In this document: positions 44,346 to 52,654 of the stretch, piece by piece | Layout: each line of letters opens with the position of its first letter | How positions within the stretch are numbered: position 1 is the stretch's first letter | Translations under genes and position numbers: made by a program | Assembly: GCA_045106555.1 (NCBI GenBank) | Contig: JBGCET010000015.1 | Span: 1 to 64,000 of the forward strand | DNA: 64,000 nt | DNA from: JANQOZ01 sp045106555 | GTDB taxonomy: Bacteria > Pseudomonadota > Gammaproteobacteria > Xanthomonadales > SZUA-38 | Reading direction: 5' to 3' | The notes under the pieces: generated by a model | The model's input: only the letters and a program-made list of their open reading frames with translations | What the model was told of the DNA's origin: nothing | Databases searched by the model: none

Positions 44346-45634
44346 GGGGATACTCCCGTGGCGCGTTCACGCTCATTAAACGATAGCGCCGCGTAAATCG
44401 CCGCTGATAAAGTCATGGCGTCGATGGCGGGGATGTGACTCAATGCCGGTATCACGCCCTCTGATGCCAGCAAGGCGAACGCCGCACCTATAGCCCACGC
44501 CACAAAGCCCTTCAGGTTAATCAGGCGGTTGGCACCCAGGGTTTCAATGCGATACGCGCTGCGCCGAATCATGAGGAAGTCCACAACGATCACCCCGGCT
44601 ACCGGAATAAACACCACCGACAAATAGAACAAAAAAGTGACGAAAGAATCGAGAATATTCATCAGCGCAGCGACCACGCCGATCGCCCCTAGAGCAATGG
44701 TCAATACGGTTGTATTCAGACCGGGCCAGGTGGCCTTAATACTCAACACCGTAGAATACAGATTCAGCGAATTCAGCACCCAACTGCCTACAATGACAAT
44801 GGCAAACGCGCCAAGCCCCAGATTGACATCCAGCATGATTTGCAAGATATCGGATTGACCACTCACTGCGCCTGACAAACTGGCCGCCAGCATCACCGAA
44901 AACTGCACTACCGCATAAGCCACAAAGGCTGTGTACACCGCGCCACTCCAATGGCGCACAAAGCGCGTAATGTCTGGAAGAATAATGGCGCCAATAATGA
45001 CGCCACCAGCCACCGCTGACACCCCATCGCCCAGCGACAACGTGGGTGTTTTTTCGGCGGCCAAAATGGTACTGATGGACTGAGCATCCAAGGCCGACTT
45101 AGCCAGCAGATACGTGACCACCGCCAGCACAGGAACCAGCAACGTGGACACCCAGTTAATCGCCCTAAAACCGATCAGCGAGGTGATGGTCATGCAGATA
45201 CTGGCTAATATCGACAGCCAAATCGGACTGACGCTCAAACCCAATGTAGATTGGGCCAAGCGGTCTACTGCGCCGGTAAATAGATTGATATTGACACCGA
45301 ACCAGCCGAGCAATGAAATGGCGAACGCCAGGTTCACCAAACCAGCCCCTCGGTCGCCAAAGGCCACCCGAACCAGCAAGTAAGAGCTCATCCGGGTTTT
45401 TGCGCCAATGGCTCCCATGGTTGAACCCACCAACACGGTGATCAAACTCCCCAGCAACAGCGCCAGCAGCACAGACTTCGGGGCCAGACCCTCAGAAACC
45501 TCCAGACCGGTGACAAAGGTAGGCAGTGAAAACGACACCATCGCCGCCACCGCAGCCACTCGCGGCCAGGCCACCAGCTGATGGTCAGCAACGCCTGAAG
45601 CAGAAAATTCATCGTGGGATGACGGGGACGCCAT
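44342..45634 (-). CDS. NCS1-family nucleobase/hydantoin permease (CodB-like)
   Basis: 430 aa with about 12 membrane segments. Family features: N-terminal VSFSLPTFVTGLEV, long loop with GAIGAKTRMSSYLLVRVAFGDRG, NINLFTGA, and the DITRFVRH motif in the middle, all as in cytosine permeases of the NCS1 family, whose substrates include cytosine, uracil, allantoin and hydantoins. First gene of the operon, so it probably imports the substrate for HyuA-DUF917. Its 5' region, shared with the divergent Lrp/AsnC regulator, carries nested inverted repeats. Confidence 0.92.
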   Translation of the reverse strand: MASPSSHDEFSASGVADHQLVAWPRVAAVAAMVSFSLPTFVTGLEVSEGLAPKSVLLALLLGSLITVLVGSTMGAIGAKTRMSSYLLVRVAFGDRGAGLVNLAFAISLLGWFGVNINLFTGAVDRLAQSTLGLSVSPIWLSILASICMTITSLIGFRAINWVSTLLVPVLAVVTYLLAKSALDAQSISTILAAEKTPTLSLGDGVSAVAGGVIIGAIILPDITRFVRHWSGAVYTAFVAYAVVQFSVMLAASLSGAVSGQSDILQIMLDVNLGLGAFAIVIVGSWVLNSLNLYSTVLSIKATWPGLNTTVLTIALGAIGVVAALMNILDSFVTFLFYLSVVFIPVAGVIVVDFLMIRRSAYRIETLGANRLINLKGFVAWAIGAAFALLASEGVIPALSHIPAIDAMTLSAAIYAALSFNERERATGVSP

Positions 45635-45673
45635 AGTGCCTCACAGGGCTTTCGTTTCTTAAGCCTCATTTTT

Positions 45674-45721
45674 AGCATATATTCCGAAGAATAAGATTTC
45701 GTATGCTGGCCGGACTCCGGC
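45674..45721. promoter_or_regulatory. Candidate Lrp/AsnC operator in the divergent promoter
   Basis: Three nested or adjacent symmetries lie in the 130 bp between permease and regulator: AGCATA..TATGCT (45674-45679/45702-45707), inner TATTC-CGAA-GAATA (45680-45693), and GCCGGA-C-TCCGGC (45709-45721). Lrp/AsnC proteins bind such AT-rich dyads and often autoregulate; control of the permease operon is inferred. Confidence 0.4.
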
Positions 45722-45764
45722 AGATAGTTTCGTTGTAATCATTAACTCCGACCGGGAATACTGC

Positions 45765-46271
45765 GTGCCGCCGAAACCCAAAAACCTCAAGCTCGACGCC
45801 ATCAATCGAAAGATTCTTACCATCACCCACACCGAGGCCAACATCTCCAATCAGGACTTGGCTGAAGCGGTAGGGCTTTCCAACAGCGCCTGTTTTCAGC
45901 GGGTGAGAGCGCTTAAAGAGGCGGGTTACTTTCTTTCCTTCAATACGGATTTAGATCTCAATCGAATGGTTGAGCATGTATTGGCCTACGTAGAATTTAC
46001 CCTCAGCGACAACAGCCCAATCTGCCGCGAGCGCTTCGAGGCCGAGATTGCTGAGATTTCCGAGTTTATGGATTGCCTGCGAGTCACCGGAGACTCGGAC
46101 TACATCTGCTTTACCTGCTGTTCCAACATCCAGGCACTGAACGCGTTGATCGACAGCGTCAGTGGCAACGCCGACCTGGGTGTGCAGCTGGTTAACACAA
46201 GAATTATTCTCGAACGATCAAAGTGGTATCTGGGCTATCCATTGCAAAAACTGCGCTGGTTGGACGACTGA
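45765..46271 (+). CDS. Lrp/AsnC family transcriptional regulator
   Basis: 168 aa from GTG 45765. Residues 9-60 form the Lrp helix-turn-helix (LDAINRKIL, NQDLAEAVGLSNSACFQRVRALKEAGYF); residues 70-155 form the RAM ligand-binding domain (VLAYVEFTL, DYICFTCC, TRIILERSKW). It is divergent from the permease-HyuA-DUF917 operon and upstream, same strand, of the amidase-MatB pair, so it is the natural regulator of both arms, sensing an amino acid or the pathway's amide. Length slightly longer than Lrp because of a 7-residue basic N-terminus. Confidence 0.93.
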   Translation: MPPKPKNLKLDAINRKILTITHTEANISNQDLAEAVGLSNSACFQRVRALKEAGYFLSFNTDLDLNRMVEHVLAYVEFTLSDNSPICRERFEAEIAEISEFMDCLRVTGDSDYICFTCCSNIQALNALIDSVSGNADLGVQLVNTRIILERSKWYLGYPLQKLRWLDD

Positions 46272-46344
46272 CTCCTCGCTAGGCGCGTCAGGGGGTTAGC
46301 GAATCGTTATACTGACGGGCAGCAAAACAGCCTGGAATTTCGCC

Positions 46345-47871
46345 ATGCCTTCAGCGTTATCTCGACGAGACTTTGCCATGTCCTCCATTGGTGCAGCCCT
46401 AACCATGACGTCAGGTTGCGCCACTCGCAGCGCGCGAACCGATGGTGGTATTTCAGCAGTGTATTCAGAATCGGATGCCACCTCGCTGGCAGATTTAGTC
46501 CGACGTGGAGACCTGACGGCGCTGGAGTTATTGGACGAGGCCATTAGACGCACCGAACAGGTTGACCCGCAAATTAACGCGGTGGTCATGCGCCATTTCG
46601 AGCTTGCCAGGCAATACGTCAAAAAAGGCCAGCTACCTGAAGGGCCGTTTACTGGCGTACCGTTTCTGCTGAAGGATTTGGGTGCTCGACTCGAGGGCAC
46701 CGTCACCACCGGCGGCTCACGTCTCCTGGAGGGCATTGTTGCACCCACGGACGATGTGCTGGTGGACCGATACAAGAAAGCCGGGTTTGTGATTTTCGGA
46801 AAAACCAACACGCCAGAATTTGGCATGGCGTTGACCACCGAATCGTATTTGCACGGGCCATGCCGCAACCCCTGGAACTTAGATCACATCACCGGCGGAT
46901 CCAGCGGCGGCTCAGCCGCTGCCGTGGCTGCCGGAATATTGCCTGTGGCCAACGCCACCGATGGAGGCGGGTCTATTCGAGTCCCCGCGGCGGCCTGCGG
47001 GGTATTTGGTTTCAAGCCTACCCGGGCGCTCACCCCCCGTTCGATTGGGCCTAGCATGATGTCGGTCTCCCACGTGGTATCACGCACCGTGCGAGACAGT
47101 GCGGCGGTGCTCGACGCTACCGCTGGCTACGCGCCTGGGTTTCCTTTTGTATCGCCGGAAAAGGTAGGCGGGTACCTTGCCAGCTCACGTCGCCCACCCA
47201 AGTCCCTGCGGATAGCCCTGGTGACGGACGAACCGCCAATGTCCATCGACCCTGATGTGTCTGATGCCATTAATCACGTCGCTAAAACCTGCGAGGCCCT
47301 AGGACACCCAGTGGAAACTGCCAGCGCTGGAGTGAATTTTGACGACCTGAATCGAGCACAAACCACCCTTATTCTGGCGGAATTTTCCCAAGGAATGCAC
47401 AGTCTTTCGGCAGCCATCAATCGCCCGTTGGATGCCACGACGCTTGAGCGTTTGTCGCTGGAGTTTGTCAACGTCGGCGCTAACACCCGCGCTGCCGATT
47501 ATCTGGCGGCGTGGGACCATATTCAGTCTGTCACCGCTAAGATGGCCGAGTTTTTTCAAACCTACGACGTCATGCTAAGCCCGGTGACCGTAACCCCGCC
47601 GCCGAAGCTGGGCACCATCAACGAGCATCCCAGCGACAGCTGGGACAGCTTCGTTGACCGTTTTCGCACCTACTCAGCCTATACGCCACTGCAAAACCTG
47701 ACCGGGGTTCCCGCTGCATCGTTGCCCGTGGGTTTATCCCAAAACGGGTTGCCCGTGGCTGCCATGATCAGCGCTGCGCTAGGTAAAGATGCTTTGCTTA
47801 TGGCACTGAGTCGCCAGCTTGAAACCGCTCTGCCTTTTGAGCAGCGCCGACCGCCGGTATTTGCCAGCTAA
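46345..47871 (+). CDS. Amidase signature-family enzyme with Tat/lipoprotein-like leader
   Basis: 508 aa. N-terminus SRRDFAMSSIGAALTMTSGC is a twin-arginine motif followed by a lipobox-like SGC, so the enzyme is probably exported by Tat and lipidated. Catalytic Ser-cisSer-Lys triad: Lys in PFLLKDLG (about residue 112), cis-Ser in GGSSGGSAAA, nucleophile Ser in DGGGSIRVPA. Amidase signature enzymes hydrolyse amides; malonamidase E2 of rhizobia, which makes malonate, belongs here. The stop codon shares its last A with the ATG of the downstream malonyl-CoA synthetase gene (TAATG), which is suggestive of a malonamate-like substrate. Confidence 0.92.
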   Translation: MPSALSRRDFAMSSIGAALTMTSGCATRSARTDGGISAVYSESDATSLADLVRRGDLTALELLDEAIRRTEQVDPQINAVVMRHFELARQYVKKGQLPEGPFTGVPFLLKDLGARLEGTVTTGGSRLLEGIVAPTDDVLVDRYKKAGFVIFGKTNTPEFGMALTTESYLHGPCRNPWNLDHITGGSSGGSAAAVAAGILPVANATDGGGSIRVPAAACGVFGFKPTRALTPRSIGPSMMSVSHVVSRTVRDSAAVLDATAGYAPGFPFVSPEKVGGYLASSRRPPKSLRIALVTDEPPMSIDPDVSDAINHVAKTCEALGHPVETASAGVNFDDLNRAQTTLILAEFSQGMHSLSAAINRPLDATTLERLSLEFVNVGANTRAADYLAAWDHIQSVTAKMAEFFQTYDVMLSPVTVTPPPKLGTINEHPSDSWDSFVDRFRTYSAYTPLQNLTGVPAASLPVGLSQNGLPVAAMISAALGKDALLMALSRQLETALPFEQRRPPVFAS

Positions 47872-49397
47872 TGGTGCTCAACGGACAACACAATCTCTAT
47901 CAGCAGTTTGCGGTTCAGGCCGAACGCTTAGGTGACAAGCCCGCACTGATTGATGAGCAGCAGAACACACTGACGTTTCGACAGCTTGACGAGCAGTCGG
48001 GCCGGATAGCCAATGCACTGGTTAAGCTAGGTTTGACGCCCGGCGACCGGGTTACCGTACAGGTCCAAAAATCACCTATGGCGCTGTGCCTGTATTTGGC
48101 CTGCCTGCGAGTCGGCGGCGTATTTCATCCGCTGAACACTGGTTACCAATCCAGCGAGCTGGCTTTTTTCATCGACAACGCGCAGCCCTCCATCGTTGTT
48201 TCAGACTCCGCGGCTTTAACGTTGTTTCAGTCGTTGCCGGGAGCTCCTGACGAGGCAAACATTCTCAGCCTGAATGCCGACGGGTCCGGCTCGCTCACCG
48301 ACCTGGCCAACACCCAATCGGACACATTTGACACGGTGCAACGCACCGCTTCGGACCCCGCCGCCCTGCTGTACTCCTCCGGCACGACCGGCACACCTAA
48401 AGGTATCGATTTATGCCACGGCAATCTGGTCAGCAATGCCGCAACGTTGACCGAACACTGGGAATTCAGTGAATCAGACGTGCTGCTCCACGCACTGCCA
48501 ATTTTTCACGTTCACGGACTGTTTGTGGCTATCGGCTGCGCGCTGATGAGCGGCGCCTGTATGCGCTGGCTGCCGACCTTTGATACCCAAACCGTGATCA
48601 ACACGCTACCCCAGTGTTCTGTGATGATGGGTGTGCCGACTTACTACACCCGGCTGCTGGCCAGCGCCGCCTTTACCCGTGAGGTCGGGGCCGAACGGCG
48701 TCTGTTTATCTCCGGCTCAGCACCTCTGTTGGCGGAGACCTTTCAGGACTTCGAAGAGCGTACCGGGCACCGAATTGTGGAGCGGTACGGTTTAACCGAA
48801 ACCATGATCAACACCTCCAGTCCACTGCATGGGGAGCGGCGAGCAGGCACCGTAGGACTGCCCCTGGCAGATATTGAGGTCCGCGTGGTCGACGACCATG
48901 GCCACGCCGTCGGACCGGGAAAAACCGGCCAGATTGAAGTTCGCGGTCCCAACGTCTTTTCGGGCTATTGGCGTGCACCGGAAAAAACACAGCAAGACTT
49001 TACCCAGGATAAGTTTTTTCGCACCGGCGATAACGGCATGTGGGACGAGGACGGCTACTTAAGCATTGTGGGCCGGGCCAAAGACATGGTGATTACTGGC
49101 GGCCTGAACGTCTATCCCCGGGAGGTTGAGCTTCTGTTGGATCAGTTACCCGGCGTGATGGAGTCTGCGGTGATTGGTCTTGCCCATGCCGACTTTGGTG
49201 AAGCGGTGGTTGCAGTGGTGGTGCCCGATGGAGACCAATGTGTTGATGAAACTCTGATCCGGGCCGAACTCAAATCTCAAATTGCCGGTTTTAAAGTACC
49301 CAAACGGGTGATCAGCATTGACCAGCTGCCACGCAACACCATGGGCAAAGTGCAGAAAAACCAGCTGCGCAAACAGTTCAGCGGACTCTTTGCGTAA
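47871..49397 (+). CDS. matB: Malonyl-CoA synthetase (MatB-like AMP-forming ligase)
   Basis: 508 aa ANL-superfamily ligase. Motifs: A3 SSGTTGTPKG, LPIFHVHGLFVA and FISGSAPLLAETF, which are characteristic of malonyl-CoA synthetases, YGLTET (A5), GDNG..DEDGY (A7), GRAKDMVITGGLNVYPREVE (A8) and RNTMGKVQK with the catalytic Lys (A10). It would activate malonate (or methylmalonate) with ATP and CoA. Full length for MatB. Coupled to the amidase by a TAATG junction. No matA (decarboxylase) or matC (transporter) is adjacent, so malonate is probably formed inside or delivered after amide hydrolysis. Confidence 0.88.
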   Translation: MVLNGQHNLYQQFAVQAERLGDKPALIDEQQNTLTFRQLDEQSGRIANALVKLGLTPGDRVTVQVQKSPMALCLYLACLRVGGVFHPLNTGYQSSELAFFIDNAQPSIVVSDSAALTLFQSLPGAPDEANILSLNADGSGSLTDLANTQSDTFDTVQRTASDPAALLYSSGTTGTPKGIDLCHGNLVSNAATLTEHWEFSESDVLLHALPIFHVHGLFVAIGCALMSGACMRWLPTFDTQTVINTLPQCSVMMGVPTYYTRLLASAAFTREVGAERRLFISGSAPLLAETFQDFEERTGHRIVERYGLTETMINTSSPLHGERRAGTVGLPLADIEVRVVDDHGHAVGPGKTGQIEVRGPNVFSGYWRAPEKTQQDFTQDKFFRTGDNGMWDEDGYLSIVGRAKDMVITGGLNVYPREVELLLDQLPGVMESAVIGLAHADFGEAVVAVVVPDGDQCVDETLIRAELKSQIAGFKVPKRVISIDQLPRNTMGKVQKNQLRKQFSGLFA

Positions 49398-49411
49398 GGT
49401 CCATTAATCCA

Positions 49412-51151
49412 TCACTGCTTGGAATACACGCGCTCTCCGCGAAACCAAGTTTCGCGAGGTCTTATCTCGCTTAGGTTGGAGATAGGCATCTGAAACAGGT
49501 CTTCATCCAGAATCAGAAAGTCCGCCAGCTTGCCGACCTCAAGGCTACCGGTATCAGTGTCCAGCCGCAGAGCCCTTGCGCCCTGCAGCGTGTAGATATC
49601 CAACGCTTCTCGAAGCGTTATGGCCTGCTCTGGCCACAGCTGCTGCGGACTTCCCGACACAGGGTGTTGGCGAGTGACCAACGATTCTATGCCTACCCAA
49701 GGGTTGGCATCCTGCGCCACGGCAGGCCAGTCGGAACCTGCCAGCAGTCCGGCGCCGCTGTCCAGATAGTCTCGAACAGGAAAGTACCGATGACCCCGCT
49801 CCGGCCCGACGGCCTGATAGATGGCATTCATGATGGGTGAGGGATACCAGAGTATGGGCGACAGATCCGCTACCGCGTTCAGCGCGCCAAACCGCGGAAC
49901 ATCAGCGTCACTCACGTATCCGGCATGAGCCAATTCATGGCGAAGCCCGCTGGGTCCGTTGGCCTTTCGGGCCGCTTCAATCGCGTCCAGCGCCACTCGA
50001 ACAGAGCGATCACCCGCCGCGTGAATTTTCACGGTAAATCCGCGCCGGTCCAGTTCAATCATGTCCGCCGCCAGAGTCGACGGCTCAATCAACAAAGGCC
50101 CACCATCAAACCCTGGTGGATGCTGATGATCAGGTAAGTAAGGCGCCAGCATGCCGGCAGTGCGCGCTGGCGTAGGCACACCATCAAGAAAGATTTTCAC
50201 AAACCGGGTGTGGACGCCAGGGCTGCGATAGCGGTCTCTGGCATCTTCCAGCGCGCCATAGTCCAGCGGCGTATCCCGCCTGCCATCCACTGAGCGCAAG
50301 CTGGTGGCCACATGCAAACTCAGCCCTTGGGAGATATCCACCGCCTGCCAGCCAGCGGATTCATAGGGATAGGTTGATGCATCCTTAATGCCGGTCAATC
50401 CAAACGCGTTGGCTTCAACCATAAAGACCTTGATCGCCCGCTGGATCTGGGTTGGCGGATACTCTGGAACCACCTCGCGCATCATTTTGGCTGCCGTTTC
50501 CAGCAGCACGCCGCTGGGGGTTCCATCCGACTGTCTAACAATAGTGCCGTTGTCTGGATCTGGAGTGCTTTGCGTGATGCCCGCCAGCTCCAGAGCGCGG
50601 GAATTAACCCAAACGTTGTGCAGGCTGTCATCGCTGAGAATCACCGCCTTGTTACCCGATACCTCATCCAGCAGCTGGCGAGGTGAGGACAACGGGAAAC
50701 TCTCGAAAAACGCGCTGTCCCACTGGCCGCCAATAATCCATTCGCTGTCCGGCTGACCCGCCACACATTTTTTGATCGCGGCCTGAACGTCACTGGGGTT
50801 TGCGCTAAAGGCAAAATTGCACTGATAGAGTTGCTTCAGGCTGCCGCGAACCGGGTGTAGATGAGCGTCAAACAGCCCTGGGATGATGGTTCTGCCAGAC
50901 AGCTCAACGTACATGGCGCCGTCTCCGGCATGCAGTTTGGCCTGCTGGGTTGTGCCCAGAAAAACAATACGTTCGCCCTCAATCACCATGGCCTGATAGG
51001 GCGTGGTGGAAACACCCATGGGGTGAATCGCGCCGCCAAAAAACACCGTCTGAGGCGGCGTTGGCTTATCCGTTGATCCCCTGCAGCCTGATAGCGCGAG
51101 ACAGGCCCACAGGAGGAGAAAGAGACAAACTCGTTGACTAGGTCGGGACAT
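49412..51151 (-). CDS. YtcJ-like amidohydrolase, lipoprotein
   Basis: 579 aa from ATG 51151. Lipoprotein signal with LALSGC (Cys about 22). Amidohydrolase 3/YtcJ family: metal site DAHLHP near residue 95, WIIGGQWD, KIFLDGVP, HAAGD, HELAH, and GSDWPA with the final metal Asp, then TGSLEVGKLADFLILD. The family includes exoenzyme-like hydrolases of N-acyl amides and ureides. It would act in the periplasm or at the outer membrane. Downstream gene of the amidase at 51138-52580, overlapping it by 14 bp; converges with the MatB gene 14 bp away. Confidence 0.92.
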   Translation of the reverse strand: MSRPSQRVCLFLLLWACLALSGCRGSTDKPTPPQTVFFGGAIHPMGVSTTPYQAMVIEGERIVFLGTTQQAKLHAGDGAMYVELSGRTIIPGLFDAHLHPVRGSLKQLYQCNFAFSANPSDVQAAIKKCVAGQPDSEWIIGGQWDSAFFESFPLSSPRQLLDEVSGNKAVILSDDSLHNVWVNSRALELAGITQSTPDPDNGTIVRQSDGTPSGVLLETAAKMMREVVPEYPPTQIQRAIKVFMVEANAFGLTGIKDASTYPYESAGWQAVDISQGLSLHVATSLRSVDGRRDTPLDYGALEDARDRYRSPGVHTRFVKIFLDGVPTPARTAGMLAPYLPDHQHPPGFDGGPLLIEPSTLAADMIELDRRGFTVKIHAAGDRSVRVALDAIEAARKANGPSGLRHELAHAGYVSDADVPRFGALNAVADLSPILWYPSPIMNAIYQAVGPERGHRYFPVRDYLDSGAGLLAGSDWPAVAQDANPWVGIESLVTRQHPVSGSPQQLWPEQAITLREALDIYTLQGARALRLDTDTGSLEVGKLADFLILDEDLFQMPISNLSEIRPRETWFRGERVYSKQ

Positions 51152-52580
51152 GATGGTTTCCGTATGGCATCGAAGGGCGCGTACGCCAGTGATTGGTTGC
51201 CTGCTGCAGGGCATACCCTAGCCTCAGCACGCCCGCATCGTCTCCGTACCGCCCAACAATCTGCACGCCTACCGGCCAACCCTCTGAGGTAAACCCAGCG
51301 GGAACCGACAGCGCAGGATTGCCAGCCACGGTAATGAAATAACACGACTTCATCCAATCCAGATAAGAGTCCATGGACTGACCGGCAATCTCTCTGGGAT
51401 ATTCCTGTTCAATGGGAAAGGGATGCACCTGAGTCACCGGTAACAAGAGAAAGTCGTAGCGTGTGAAAAACTCACTCACCCGATCAATTAGCGCCACCTG
51501 TTGCTTGCAAGCAAGGGCCACTTGATCGGCGTTTAACGCAAGGCCCTGTTCAATATTGCTAATCAGGGTTGCCTTATAGGTATCCCGGTGATTATCCAGG
51601 CCGTCACCCAGCAGCTTGGCATAGAGATCGGCCCGCAAAGTTTTGAATATGACGTCTGCGTCACTAAGGTCTGGACAGCCGTATTCAATATGGGCCCCAA
51701 GGCCGGCGAGTTCTCGCGCCGCTTCAGTCACATAGTCTGGCATTCCTTCAGCTAACGGGAGCAGCCCTCCATAGTCGGCGGCAAGGGCGATCCTCAAACC
51801 CGTCGTCACCTCGCTTAAGTCGCTGGAAAAATCCAATGGCTCAAGACTCTGTGACAACGGCGAACAGGGGTCCGGCGGCCCAATCACGGCCATGAAAAGC
51901 GCCAGATCCTCAATAGTTCTGGCCATGGGGCCTTCAACCGGCAACGTCGCGGTGGGAGACTTCGCGGGCCACATCGGCACTCGGCCGGGTGTAGGCCGCA
52001 GACCGCAGATATTGCACCAGGCTGCAGGATTGCGCAGCGACCCGCCCATGTCGCTGCCTTCGGCCAGCGCCGCCATGCCGGCTGCTAATACAACGGCAGC
52101 GCCGCCGCTACTGCCGCCGCAGCTGCGGGTTGGGTCATAGGGGTTAGCCGTTACGCCGAAAATCTCGTTGAAGGTGTGTGAACCCGCGCCGTACTCCGGG
52201 GTATTGGTTTTTCCCAACATGATGGCGCCAGCATCATGCATCCGCTGCACCACCAGAGAATTTTCAGTCGGCACATGGTTGGCCATGGATAAGGTGCCGA
52301 ACGTGGTTCGAACGCCTTGGGTGGATGACAGATCTTTATGCGCCACCGGCAAACCGCCCAGGGGGCCAATGTCCTCACCGCGCTGCAGCCGCTGATCGAG
52401 TTCCTGGGCGCGATCCAGCGCCTGAGAATCAACCCGGGTAACCAGCGCATTCAGTTTTGGGTTAACCCGATTGACCTGTTCCAAGTGGGCGTTGACCACC
52501 TCCACGCAGGATAGGTCCCGAGAGCGGATGCGGGCCTGCAGGTCGCAGGCCGAGCCAAACAGAAAATCCCTAGCGGTCAT
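51138..52580 (-). CDS. Amidase signature-family enzyme, cytoplasmic
   Basis: 480 aa from ATG 52580 (a TTG at 52595 adds five residues). No signal peptide. Triad: Lys in PVAHKDLSS (about residue 80), cis-Ser in CGGSSGGAAVV, nucleophile Ser in GSDMGGSLRNPA, with a MGG-type rather than TGGS context. C-terminal GNPALSVPAGFTSEGWPVGVQIVG is typical. It would hydrolyse an amide in the cytoplasm, complementing the exported amidase at 46345. The next gene, a lipoprotein amidohydrolase, starts inside its 3' end, so the two are translated together. Confidence 0.92.
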   Translation of the reverse strand: MTARDFLFGSACDLQARIRSRDLSCVEVVNAHLEQVNRVNPKLNALVTRVDSQALDRAQELDQRLQRGEDIGPLGGLPVAHKDLSSTQGVRTTFGTLSMANHVPTENSLVVQRMHDAGAIMLGKTNTPEYGAGSHTFNEIFGVTANPYDPTRSCGGSSGGAAVVLAAGMAALAEGSDMGGSLRNPAAWCNICGLRPTPGRVPMWPAKSPTATLPVEGPMARTIEDLALFMAVIGPPDPCSPLSQSLEPLDFSSDLSEVTTGLRIALAADYGGLLPLAEGMPDYVTEAARELAGLGAHIEYGCPDLSDADVIFKTLRADLYAKLLGDGLDNHRDTYKATLISNIEQGLALNADQVALACKQQVALIDRVSEFFTRYDFLLLPVTQVHPFPIEQEYPREIAGQSMDSYLDWMKSCYFITVAGNPALSVPAGFTSEGWPVGVQIVGRYGDDAGVLRLGYALQQATNHWRTRPSMPYGNHHVPT

Positions 52581-52605
52581 AGGCCTACATGGCAATCTAA
52601 TGAGA

Positions 52606-52633
52606 AAAGGGTTGCCAATACTGGCAACCCTTT
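52606..52633 (-). terminator. Terminator after the second TonB receptor
   Basis: Perfect 12-bp stem AAAGGGTTGCCA / TGGCAACCCTTT with loop ATAC (52618-52621). On the minus strand it is followed by TCTC, so it should stop transcription after the receptor gene (stop 52655) and before the amidase gene, partly uncoupling the two. Confidence 0.75.
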
Positions 52634-52654
52634 GGGTCGGTCGAGGCGAACCAA

